Below are positions 53,701 to 63,500 of a stretch of DNA of 64,000 bases, in pieces. Location: the NCBI GenBank assembly GCA_035041965.1, contig JAPYMA010000108.1, forward strand, positions 1 to 64,000, read 5' to 3'. Every line of letters begins with the position of its first letter. The stretch's first letter is position 1. The notes beneath the pieces were generated by a model, which saw nothing but the letters and a program-made list of their open reading frames with translations, had not been told where the DNA came from and did not search any database. The DNA is from Anisakis pegreffii (taxonomy: Eukaryota; Nematoda; Chromadorea; Rhabditida; Anisakidae). A program made the position numbers and the translations under genes.

Positions 53701-56700
53701 AAATACGTTCGCCCGGTTCGTTTAGTCAGTCGGTCAGCAGTGGTTGGTTGTTGGCTCGAGAAGAGGAATGTACCTCATTAAATTTATTGATGCAGTTGCA
53801 AACAAACGGAGATTGAATAAAGAATGATTGAGGTAGGAACGCTTGGTGTCATCCAGCGGAAGCTGTTTGTGTGAACGAACATACGGGAAAATTCTTTGGT
53901 TGGAATAAGTTTTTGATGAACGGCTTTCCACTCAACAAATTCCTGTGTTTAAGCCGCTCATCACAAGTGATCGAGTTGTGATACACAAATTTGTGGCGTT
54001 TTTGCAAGCAAATCCAAAAAATCTCTACTTCATCCACTATGCTTAATCGAATCGTTATAAGTGATCCATCGTTCAAATTCACACGAACGATGGAATTCGA
54101 GATTGCGATTCCTACTTGTTCCAATATTTGTGCTTATGGCTGAACGATTATTCGTTATTGGAAACTGTATTGTGGATTTTATAAGCTCATGTATTTAGCA
54201 AGTGCACTATACGGTTTGAGGTTCACTGCTTAAGTTTACTTTCCGGGAAGCTTAAGCTGAGAAATGACAATGTGTTGACGCCGAATTCAAGTGTTCTGAG
54301 ACAGAAAATTGTGGCGTCAAGCAGTAATAACAACTTCGAGCTTTTAGGATACTTTCTTCAAACAGAATAAAATGTAACAACTATTACGTGCGATAAAGCG
54401 ATTAAAAGCATTAAGCTAGATTTTTGTTTAAAATATCAAGCTAAAATATTCGTACTGATACCAATTAATGATGCGGATTCACTTGGAGCTCTTGAAAACT
54501 AGCGTGGAAAGCTGAGAACAATGAGAGAAATAGTAAAGTGATACAGTTGGAAAAGAATGTTGCATGAAAAGGGGACATTCTAGTAGGAATCATCGTCGAA
54601 GTTTGGTCACGGAAATTTTTGTTGTAGAGTATCAAGTGAATAACGTAGCTTTACGCTCATGATGATGCTATTGTTGGAGTGATGAGCAACTGAATGGGAA
54701 TGTTATATGGTTGATAGAATGACATTTGTTCAAATAATGCTTTTTGCTAGCAACGATGATAATCATAATAATAGCGATATGAATAATAATAATATTAATA
54801 ATAAAAACAATAATAATAACATTGAATGATAATAATAATAATATGCGTGCATCATCCATTCTTTTTTTCCACTCAACAGTACCAACTAACATTCATGTGA
54901 TACAGAAATCGCATTGTATCGTCGAATCGTAAGCCCTCATCTCATTTCTGCTTTAAAACAAAATCTAACTTGATAGAAGTTGATTTCATCCAATTACCAC
55001 AATGTCTTCGAACAGCAGCTCAGCTAAAGCAAGATCCTGCTTTTTCTACAACGCAAAAGGAAAATTTCGAATTGCACAGTTAATTCTGATCGATGCTTCC
55101 ATAATTTCCTTCGTTCGGAACGATTTCATTCGGCGATTCACTATTACAGACATTCAATGTCTGAAGATATTCAGTTATCTTCGATTGCAAATATTCACTC
55201 GGATAGATGTTTCAACCGGCTAATGCTGTTTGATGTTGTTTGAATGTACTTGATATGATGGTCATAAAACGTTTCGTAATGTGCACTATTCTGATCGTTT
55301 TTTTTTTCTCAAAATGAGCTCAAAATTCATCTATACAACATATTTTTTGGAAAAAAACGCAGTGATTTATAATGCATGTGATGATCGATGGTCATTCATA
55401 GTGTATATGTACTATAAGATTCGGTTGAATGAACTCACTGAAGAATTCACCGCAACCAATCACACATACATAACTGCAGTACCACCTCGAAAGATTTCAA
55501 TAATTCGATGCGATTGTTCGCCTTATTGTCTGGATTGGCTTACAGATTACGCGTATTAATGGTTCATCTCACAATTTGAGCTCTTTAAATTCATCAACCA
55601 ATCAATCCTGCATGAAATATCACAACTCAATTGTGATTTACAACCGATTTACTCGAATTCACTCATATCAGTTGCTCGAGTTCCCGTAGAAAAATGAAAC
55701 ATCAAACATTTAATCAATTTCACCGTTGATTTTAAGAATTATTTTCTCGAATGCATAATTTTTAGTGAGCAAAATAACTGGTATCCAAATGAAAGCTTGA
55801 CTCATCTGTTAGCTGCTAGATGCATGATTGAACGATACTAATATCGACATAAGTCTCATAATTGTACAATATCATAGGTCACAACTTTTGCAGTCTCATC
55901 ACTGATGGAAAAAAGCCCTCATTGATCAACGATTCATTCGAAGTATAGTTTGTGAAGTGCATAAAATACTTTCGTAATGAATTTTGGAAAAGCATAAAAA
56001 TTCATATTAACTGATCAGTTTCATTGCAATAATAATAATAAGAAGAAAAGCTTTGTGAAAAACGTTTCAAAAGAAAACGATAGAGAAATAAAAACGCACC
56101 CATAAGTATGCCTATAAACTGTATTGTTTGCTTAACAGTCGTTCAAAAGTCGCGTATTTGCAAAAAAAAAATTTCTCCACAAAAAAAAGAGTACTATCAA
56201 AAACAGATTTCATTTGATATGCAATTGTTTATCGCTCTAAAACATCATCAAGTGATCCGTTCAGCATCGACGATTACGCCTTCTCTTCACCAACATTCTC
56301 TCCGTATTCAATATTGAGTCAGCTGGTGTGATTTTTCTCGATTTTTCTCGTTTCAACAACTCAATAAAATTCTTCAACAATACAAAAAATTCACAACGAT
56401 GGAAAAACAAACGCAAAATTTTTGTGGCTATTCAAGTGATATGCGCGAACCTTTCCAATTATGAGCACATGCATTCGAAACGAGAAATATTTCACAAAAA
56501 CGCAAAAAATGTCAGAAAATGAACAATTGATTTGTGTTAAGATGATGACAATAGCAATAGAAGTCAACTGAAATCGTTCTCGATAGAATCAAAATCAAAT
56601 CGACACCACTTGACAATTATTTGTTGCAGTCATTAATTTGAATAGAAATGTTTCCGCATAAATAAGTTTTTATGTATTTAGTGATTGGTGTACAATTGGA

Positions 56701-58411
56701 TTCGGTTCATGAATGAGCTATTGTACGGGATCAGTTACACTGTTGTGCATTGTGGTGAATGGCAGAAGGAAGGAATGAACACAAGCAAACAATATTTTTG
56801 TTGGCTGCTGTCAGTTCTTGAATAGGAAAAAAGAGGAATTTTTCACAATGTTCAGTGTGAATGCTGCTGCTTCAATCAAATCACTCACTCGCTTATTCAA
56901 ATGGAATGTGACTGATCTGGTTACAAAGGGCAAATCTGAAATTTCGCACACATCTCCTAAAAATTCCAAGATCTTGATTATGTACGAGAAGTGGAATGAA
57001 TCAGTCCAAGGTTAGTAGCATTATTTGAAGATTTGTTCCGATTGCAAACGTCAAATTTTGGTGTACGCGGATGAATTGTCAATTTCAAGCATTCGAGCCT
57101 GAGTTAAGGATCTTTTGAATGCTCCTTTACAAGAACCTGATTGTGAGAAATTTCGGTATGCAGTTCTTTCAAGATGCGCACCATTATAACGAATGATCGC
57201 AAAGAGATCAATTAAAAAGCGCATAATTGATGATTAAGATCAGGATTTATATCTTGGCTTTGGAAACTTGATATAAAGTGATAGTTGATAAAATTACCAG
57301 CATTTCAAATGTATGTTACATTTGGCAACATCTTTTCCTGTTTAGATTTTACAGTAACTGCGACGTTACTGTATACATTGCGAAAAGTTTTACAATCAGT
57401 ATGTTGCATCAGACATTAAGAGCGAAGCAATCAACCGAACTGCATCATTCGGATATAAATTATCCAATAGAACATGATAGAACGTCGAAATAGGAGAGGT
57501 ATATTATGCATCAGAGGCCAACTGAACGAATATTGACGAAATGGAAACATCCGTCTCATATGATTTCGTTACATACAATTCATTTCACTTTCAATTACGA
57601 GTGAGAATTTGATAAATGGTTCACCGGAAAAAAACACTACCTCAAAGCACTATTCTCAATTTCATTCCTATCTCATGTTTCACTTGTGAGAACTAAGTCA
57701 TGAATTGAGACAAATGTCCGCAGTCTCATGAGACTGAAACCTTCAAGTGTTGGTTTGTATTCGAGTGTAACGATAGAACGATTGAATGCAGAATAAATTG
57801 ACTGAATTGAAATTGTAGGAAATTAGATATTTTGTGCATCATAAAATTTGAAAAAGCAGCATCAATAATAATTGAAAACATCACGAAACGAAATCAAAAT
57901 CAAGCGAATAATTCTCTAACGACTTACCAACACACGTCGCATTCTCAGATTTCTCGTCGTCGTCGTCGCAGTACAATCCCTGTGCACAAATGCCAACCTC
58001 AGGCCCACACGTCTCATCAAGTTGACGTATACAAACCGGACAGCAATGGCAAGAATCAGGAACGACCAGTGAACAGTGTGAAACATCTGGACATTCTTGT
58101 GGACATTTTTGTGAGCAATCAATTTCATTGTTAAAATTAGTGTGCAGTTGATTATAAATATGATTAGAATGACTCATATCTTTGACGATAATATCATTGG
58201 TTTTGATGAGTGAAACAACTGGTGAATGCGAGGAAGAAGTTGGAGTTGTTGTTGTTGTTGTTGATGAGGAAGATGGTGATGATGCAGCAGTTTCATTGAG
58301 TGGTTGATCGTCGAGTTCAATCGACATTGCCGCGATCAGATTATGTGATAAGAGAACTGAGATCAATAATTTGATGAATAGCGATTCACAATTATCTTCG
58401 TGTTTGTGCAT
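19755..58411 (-). CDS. crm-1: CRIM1 / crm-1-like cysteine-rich transmembrane BMP regulator (20 exons)
   Basis: Type I membrane protein of the CRIM1 family, whose vertebrate members bind BMPs at the cell surface and whose C. elegans member (CRM-1) supports DBL-1/BMP body-size signalling. Modelled exons in gene order: 58411-57928, 45929-45795, 27768-27626, 27330-27219, 26928-26808, 26118-26045, 25634-25431, 25133-25016, 24850-24744, 24437-24266, 24037-23856, 23540-23377, 23188-23116, 22739-22511, 22317-22180, 21821-21694, 21082-20894, 20736-20552, 20371-20251, 19975-19755. Phases agree throughout, giving about 1,099 residues (human CRIM1 is 1,036). Order: signal peptide, IGFBP-like motif, four CRIM cysteine-rich blocks, VWC1-2, antistasin repeats, VWC3-6, TM helix, cytoplasmic tail. 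I read three antistasin repeats where human has four. The starts of exons 11, 12 and 20 are uncertain. Two introns are giant (18.0 and 12.0 kb), while the other 17 are 157-689 bases. Confidence 0.94.
20894..23540 (-). CDS. crm-1: CRIM1-like exons 12-17: VWC domains 3-6
   Basis: Six exons encode four von Willebrand factor type C (chordin-type) domains, the BMP-binding modules of this family. VWC3 is split over exons 12-13 (EWWNDGCRHCFC ... GECCAKC across the 13/14 junction). VWC4 lies mostly within exon 14 (GETWQLAPCISCTC ... NKCCPKC). VWC5 is split over exons 15-16 (SSWRIDECTSC|RC ... GRCCPVC). VWC6 is exon 17 (EEWHDGDCRNCTC ... QCCPLC). Each keeps the WxxDxCxxCxC and CCPxC signatures. The exon 12 start (23540, after GTTGAAG) is phase-consistent, but the open frame extends further upstream to about 23660, so a longer exon is possible. 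Confidence 0.92.
23856..24437 (-). CDS. crm-1: CRIM1-like exons 10-11: antistasin-like repeats
   Basis: Exon 10 (24437-24266) carries CPSVEHCPLRCENGLLRDSR followed by GCFQCIC, a canonical antistasin repeat, then the first cysteines of a second. Exon 11 carries CAHGYMKDNKGCPVCKC and CPPLDQCYKQCLYGF...GCPVCKC, the rest of repeat two and all of repeat three. The exon 10 donor (GATAA|GTGAGC) leaves two bases, so the exon 11 acceptor must supply one. The candidates are AAGAG|G (start 24037, used here) and TTGAG|C (start 24010). The more attractive TACTAG (24049) would break the frame. The spacing of repeat two is irregular whichever is chosen. Confidence 0.82.
24744..25634 (-). CDS. crm-1: CRIM1-like exons 7-9: VWC domains 1-2
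   Basis: Exon 7 (25634-25431) begins with GDGTPGRCCDEFEC, nearly identical to the vertebrate CRIM1 segment before VWC1, then starts VWC1 (EDGEQWHTSSCEQCKC). Exon 8 (25133-25016) finishes VWC1 (ENECCPIC) and starts VWC2 (ETWQKDDCTS). Exon 9 (24850-24744) finishes VWC2 (RKVAGQCCPVCDEP), leading into the antistasin region as in human (CCPVCEEPTI). All three introns use GTG donors and T-rich CAG acceptors, and the phases agree. Confidence 0.93.
26045..27768 (-). CDS. crm-1: CRIM1-like exons 3-6: N-terminal cysteine-rich CRIM repeats
   Basis: Four exons: 27768-27626 (CLKAKCEMVYLRQCPEDSIL, PPPGECCAPPAQCHC), 27330-27219 (KCDPFVPICEKGLERVL, EPGHCCDQFECR), 26928-26808 (RCENVRC, ECPPDSVQ, GRCCPIHPG) and 26118-26045 (CKCRASICLPAQCPEGQRV). 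They track the human CRIM1 series CPEDSVL...PPGECC, PGECCDLYEC, ACPPDS and GDGTPGKCCDVFEC in the same order, which identifies the family beyond generic VWC proteins. The 5' exon of this block is 18 kb from the preceding exon. Confidence 0.93.
36988..37059. repeat. 18-bp perfect inverted repeat with 16-base loop (hairpin)
   Basis: TTTTCATAATTTGGAAAA (36998-37015) is the exact reverse complement of 37032-37049, separated by 16 bases. After a small internal loop the pairing resumes with GGAAA (36988-36992) against TTTCC (37055-37059). The whole is a 72-base, mostly paired structure with the size of a miRNA precursor, on either strand, but it is very AT-rich and could equally be a decayed inverted-repeat element. 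Confidence 0.75.
38620..38995. repeat. Cluster of CAG/CTG trinucleotide tracts
   Basis: Several interrupted CAG/CTG runs lie within about 370 bases (for example near 38626-38642, 38691-38701, 38790-38803 and 38960-38984). Glutamine-, leucine- or cysteine-rich short frames arise from them and are not treated as genes. Confidence 0.8.
39385..39420. repeat. GATA/TAGA microsatellite
   Basis: Interrupted (ATAG)n run inside the giant intron, of the same type as the one at 60481-60510 on the other side of the gene's first exon. Confidence 0.85.
45240..45590. repeat. CAG/CTG tracts flanking CRIM1-like exon 2
   Basis: Interrupted CTG near 45242-45255, CAG near 45323-45341 and CTG near 45564-45582. 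They lie 200-690 bases from the isolated exon, on its downstream (3') side in gene orientation. Confidence 0.8.
45795..45929 (-). CDS. crm-1: Isolated CRIM1-like exon 2 inside the giant intron
   Basis: A single 135-base exon, 12.0 kb after exon 1 and 18.0 kb before exon 3. The acceptor GCTCTAG ends at 45930 and the donor GTGATT begins at 45794. It takes one carried base from exon 1 (ATGTGTTG|GTAAGT) and passes one base to exon 3, so the joined frame stays open. It encodes VCECGIWMQRNKFYKTIEEI followed by CVNVKR and an acidic/basic stretch. Human CRIM1 has CEC, then 17 residues including N-P-F and an acidic pair, then C at the same place between the IGFBP motif and the CPEDSVL repeat; here 16 residues separate CEC from the next C. 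The joined sequence then enters MWPERCLKAKCEM. About 27 residues present in human before CEC are missing, so one more short exon may exist. Confidence 0.72.
45930..57927 (-). other. Giant intron 1 of the CRIM1-like gene (~12.0 kb)
   Basis: AT-rich sequence with no supported exon. It includes an open frame on the + strand at 49624-50043 with a hydrophobic N-terminus, discussed as a finding, a GATA/ATA-rich stretch near 54760-54845, and a CTG tract near 47270-47285. A short missing exon of the CRIM1-like gene could still lie here. Confidence 0.65.
57928..58411 (-). CDS. crm-1: CRIM1-like exon 1: signal peptide, Ser/Thr linker, IGFBP-like motif
   Basis: The start codon at 58411 opens a frame with a hydrophobic signal sequence (LFIKLLISVLLSHNLIAA, about residues 11-28). 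A low-complexity Ser/Thr tract follows at about residues 41-64, encoded partly by a GTT microsatellite on the + strand; it is likely O-glycosylated and is not a feature I recall from vertebrate CRIM1. Residues 99-160 form an IGFBP-like cysteine pattern: CSQKCPQECPDVSHC, CHCCPVC, CGPEVGICAQGLYC. The donor GTTG|GTAAGTC is strong and leaves one base. I see no convincing splice acceptor immediately upstream, so the start may lie in the first transcribed exon. Confidence 0.88.
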
Positions 58412-59597
58412 TATGCACTTGGCCTCAACAAGAAGGCAGTCCCTTTAAAAATCTTCTCGTAACTTTGAATATAGATGAGCGATTCTGATTCGGTCTGCAA
58501 ATACAGTTGCGTTTTCACTCGTCTCGAACGAGTTGGTTCGTCGTTACACTGCGTTAGTGTCCGCTTTATATCGCAAATCGCTTTATATATAAGAATCAAT
58601 CCCACAGAAACGGTAATGTTCAAATAAGTTACGGCGATGAGTTTGGAGTAATTCGGTGAAGTGTATTCAGTGCTCTAATGAAACTTCTTCTATTGAATTA
58701 CTGTTTGGAAATCGTTCGTGTCGCGCAGTGATTCTTCGTTAAATAGCTAATATACAATAATACTCGAAGTGATAACGACAAATGAAATGATAGTGTATGG
58801 TATCAATGAAGGAGTACAATTGCAATAGTAATTTGGGGATTGAGTTCAACTGAATAGCTGGGCTGATATGATAAGTAGAGAAATTCCTAATCAATGTGCA
58901 ACTAGTGAATAGGATCAAGTTTGAATAGGATCAAGAGATGTGTTGTGATATGGAATTGTGAGCGAGTGTCGTACTGGTTCGATAGTATTACCGTCGAGTG
59001 CAAGAGAACGACAATAATACAGTCAGAATATGAGAGGAGCTTATGAAATCTGATGAAATGTTCAGATTATGATGACTGATTGAAGACAGTTGCAAACTAT
59101 AAATTGATGATATATTCCGATAGTGAATTCAATGGATCTATTGATTAAGATTGATTGATTGGTTGACAAAATTGGTCTGGAAGATCTTCAGAGAATCTTC
59201 GATTAATACTGGCAGAGATAATCGAATAAGAATGAGAATACAGAATGATCGGTCGGTCTATTTGAGGTCTGTGATAAGCGTGAATAATAGGTTTATTGAG
59301 CTTATGGCGATATGACACTAAACAGTAGAATAGTTATCAGATGAGAATATTTTGTTGCGTTGTTGAATCGAAGTAACAACTATTGAAGGTAATTTGAAGA
59401 AATGGTACGACGCTCGGCTATAGCAATTATTCTATCAGAGCAATATCAGCGATTCAGAGGAATACATAGCAAATCCACACACGAAATCCACACACCGCAC
59501 ACAATGAGCATGCACACACACGCGCACACCACCGTACAATAATATTAATACAGTTATTACAGTTTAATGTACTAACCATACAATAATTACAATACTG

Positions 59598-59642
59598 TTG
59601 ATGCTGCTGCTGCTGCTGATGCTGCTGATGATGATGATGATG
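59598..59642. repeat. CTG/ATG trinucleotide microsatellite
   Basis: CTG repeats grade into GAT repeats. On the - strand this reads as His/Gln-rich sequence, which produces a spurious low-complexity frame. Confidence 0.85.
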
Positions 59643-60176
59643 CAAACTCAAACAACTCACACACACACACCCGGATCTTGAAGCTGCAACGCCACACACT
59701 ATAACACTAAGCGAACAGTAAGCTAGGCAAGTAATATAACCGGGTAAAGTTTCAGTACAATTGACTCAGCGATATTCTCGAAAAAATATTCTTATTTGCT
59801 GTTCTGCGCTACTGCTATAGGTGTTCTGTGAAGACGACGACGAATGAACACAAAGATGAGTTTGAAAAACAGGAAAAAAAGAAGTTAAAAATTGACATAG
59901 ACATACAACAATCATAACAACAACAATAGCATTAACATCAAGAGTTAGCAATCATGCTAAAAGCACAGCTTGGTATACTTAAGCTAGAAAGCAGAGCAAG
60001 TTGAATACCTAACTGGTGGCTTTGGTTTGCACGCATTGTGTTCGTTATACTAACTGATCAGTCTTTTGCACTACTGCTTACTATTAGTTCGTCAACTTAC
60101 TTAATACTTCTTCGTTCGTTCGTTCCACTCGACAAGCATCAACACAACAAATATTATTATTCAGTTTTGTTGTATT

Positions 60177-60216
60177 AGCTCTAGAGCTAGAGCTAGCTCT
60201 GTACGTAGGTACCTAC
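60177..60216. repeat. Three adjacent perfect palindromes
   Basis: AGCTCTAGAGCT (60177-60188), AGAGCTAGCTCT (60189-60200) and GTAGGTACCTAC (60205-60216) lie almost end to end. Each is its own reverse complement. They are about 1.8 kb upstream of the CRIM1-like start. Confidence 0.85.
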
Positions 60217-60480
60217 CTGTATGCCCCCGCTACATTATGCAACTTCTTCTTTTTACCTTACTTACTTACCTACTTACTTAGCTCTTTACCCAAACAATCG
60301 CTGCTAACATTTTAAACAATTCATTCACAGTCACACCATCTAACTGGAAGTGCACATTGTTGATTTCTTTCTTCTGACAAGAACAATTCTCGTATGAATA
60401 TGAACAATATTTTTACTCTTTCTTCTGCTATTCGAATACCTTGAAAACAACTATTTACATAGAGCAGTACATATAAATGA

Positions 60481-60510
60481 TAGATAGATAGATAGATGGA
60501 TAGATATCTT
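60481..60510. repeat. GATA/TAGA microsatellite
   Basis: Interrupted (TAGA)n run upstream of the CRIM1-like gene. Confidence 0.85.
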
Positions 60511-63500
60511 TTTCATCATTTTCATTCGAATCGAACTGGATTCGTTGAATTAGAGGAATATGTCGATGTGAACATATTCGTTGTTTGTTTTGTCGCATAT
60601 AGCGCAGAGTTGCTGAGTGATGAGTGCGTCATCGAAATGAATAAAATATCCTCTGATATTGTGTAAAAGTTGAATAAATTTCGAATTTAGCAACAGCATT
60701 GGCCGCACTCATCTCTATCTGATTCCAGTGAAATAGCAGCTTGAGATAAGCATCAGACAACAGAATGTTGTACAATTGAATAGATGGATATACTCACGAA
60801 TCGCGCACGATTAAAAAACTGTAGCAATAATCGAACTGAATGTTTTTGACTGCAAATATTTCAGTATCAGCCTCTTTTGTCGCTCAATACTGCTCTTATT
60901 CTCATGATAAGGAGTATTACTCAAGGAGTATTACTAAGGAGTATTGCTTAAAGAATTCCGATTCCATATTCTAATTTAATCTCGGGATAATCAAGTAAAC
61001 AATAGTCAAGAGAACAGTAGCAGCAGCAGCAGCACTCATGTTGTTGACGAGAGAATATCGCACCTTTCCAATGGATTTGCAAACGAACAACTGGATGACG
61101 ACTATCCAATGGAAATAATTTTTACAGAAATTCATTTATCTCTTCTCAGCTCTCCTTTATGCTCTAATAATCTAACGATTGATCAAAATTCATCCGCAAT
61201 ATATCGTTTTCACAAATATCACGGAATACCTGTGGATGCGTGCGATTGCTTAGGAATATTCCACCATTCATACTCAATTAGTCATGGTTGAAGGTAGGGC
61301 TATTGAAATGCATCAACAATTTCGAAATGAACAGAGGAAAGCCATAAAGTGAACGATGGATCAGCTGTTTACACATCACGTGTTGGACTTTATAAATAGC
61401 ACAGCTAGCTAGATCATGTGAGATCCAACTAACAAATCAAAGTGGATTGTATGACATATCATATTTGTCAAGCAGAAAAATGTTCGGATATTCACGAATG
61501 AAATGCATTTTGTTGAGAAATTCCGTCAACAATGTATTATGAACGAGCGATATCGCTGTTTTGTTCATGGCAAGTCGGAAAAGATTAAGTAAACATTGAA
61601 GAAGCATATGACTTCCGCTCTCTTCACTAGATCAACGGGTATGCATACGAACGACTCGAAGCGATCAAATTCATTCCATCGTCTGATACACTTCAAAACA
61701 CGTAAAATTCTCGTTCGATTCGTTGAAGAATAGGCGGAATTTCCGTTCAATTCATTGGAGCATTATTGTTGGCAGGAAATGGGACAGTGAAAAAATTCAA
61801 CTTTTGAATCATTTAGCGGCAAGAAGTATGTTGAGAAGTTATGATCACGCGTCAAAAAAAAGCCATTCAATCGTTTTGAGAATATAATCGCCGATGAAAG
61901 GGTTACATTAACTGCGGGACTTCTTTGAAGAGAATCACCAATGGGAGGTTTCAATAGGATTTGAAACAATTCATCGGAATTTACACGAGAACAATGCATT
62001 TCGTTGAAATGAGATGAAAAGGTCTTAAAGAGAGTTGGATGGAGTGATAAATCTGTTTATGTTTTAGCGAGAGAACTTTCTGAAAGAAGCCAGATCCGTT
62101 GAGTTTTTTTTAGTTGAGAGTGAATATTTTGAAGGATTGAATGGTCGTGACTTTTTTGAATCAAAAATTTTGTTGTGCTCTAAAATTTCTCGAATTCCGA
62201 CGCAAAATAATCCCAATCAGCCAATCAAGTGATCTTAAGCGATCAACGAACATCGATAAATATAGGACCGGATTGATTATTCACTGAATATTGGCCAAAA
62301 AAAAGTCGTTACACGAATTGCTTTCTGTGATCAGCTGCAATCTTGTTTATGAAACAGAATTGAAATTGATGAAAAATCACATAGGCACACCACACATCGA
62401 TCTAGCAACGAGCGAAGAAATGAGAAAACAAATCGATGCGAGATGGCATTGTGCAAATTCGAGAATATTTCGCGTTTCCGGAAAAAATGAAAATTCTGGA
62501 AAATGGTCACAGGAGCAAAATTGTGAAATCAGAAAGATTAATGAGTTTGAAATATGAACGGTTGAAAAGAGCGAAGTATAGCACCACCATGATCGGTTTT
62601 CAGTTGAAGTCAGATCAATTAAGCGAATTTATCAATGTTCATATCAGCACTACACTCCGGGCGATTCACCATCACCATTCAACAACAAATCGACATCAGC
62701 ACAAAAAGAGCGATTCAATGATTGGAACGTCGAGATTAGTCATCGATCGTCGTCAACAACAAATGATGTAAATAAAGCCGATAACAACCAACAGCTATTA
62801 TTTAAAGGTTTGTTGAATGAACTTTAACAATTTATTGTTATCATTTGCTTGCAGATAAAACAACAGCTGTGTGATTCGCCAGTAGTGTTCAGTTGAGTTC
62901 AATGCGGCCGATTGTGAATAAAATCTTTGTGAAACAAGACCAAATGACACCTTGTGAAACACTAAGATTAAGCTGAAACGAGTGGATGAATGCTCTGAAC
63001 GTTATCTTATGAGACAGACACATAATATGCACTTCACAATCTTTTATTAATTCTTTTTCTCAAAAGATGGCGGTCATCGCTTCCAATTGAAATTGATAAT
63101 AATGATTTAGCAATAATGATAACGGGAATGATTTCGATTGTTTTTGTTAAGTGAAATAGAATGATTCATCAAATATTTGTGAACGGCATATGATTGTGTT
63201 TATTGTGATATATGTAGATGTAATGCTTGTTAGTCGAGAATTTTGTGTTCACTTCAGCTAATTTATCGCGTCATTTCCGCATAAGTTTAAAAGAAATTTT
63301 TGTTTGAAACAATGCGAGTCGATTGCTTCGTTCCGTTCCCTTCACTACTGATTCATTTTCATTTCATTGATTTATTGGCAATAATTTTGCGGCTTTTGCA
63401 GTTCCAAAGAAAACTAAGCGAAAAACTTTCGAAAACTACGAGCAACTAGGAAAGACTACTAGCTGTAAGCCAGCTGCTGCTTTTGTTAAGAGAGAGACAT

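Noticed and set aside
59454..59699. His/Gln/Cys-rich open frame on the - strand
   Set aside because: It is produced by CTG/ATG and GTGTGT microsatellites; there is no gene structure around it.
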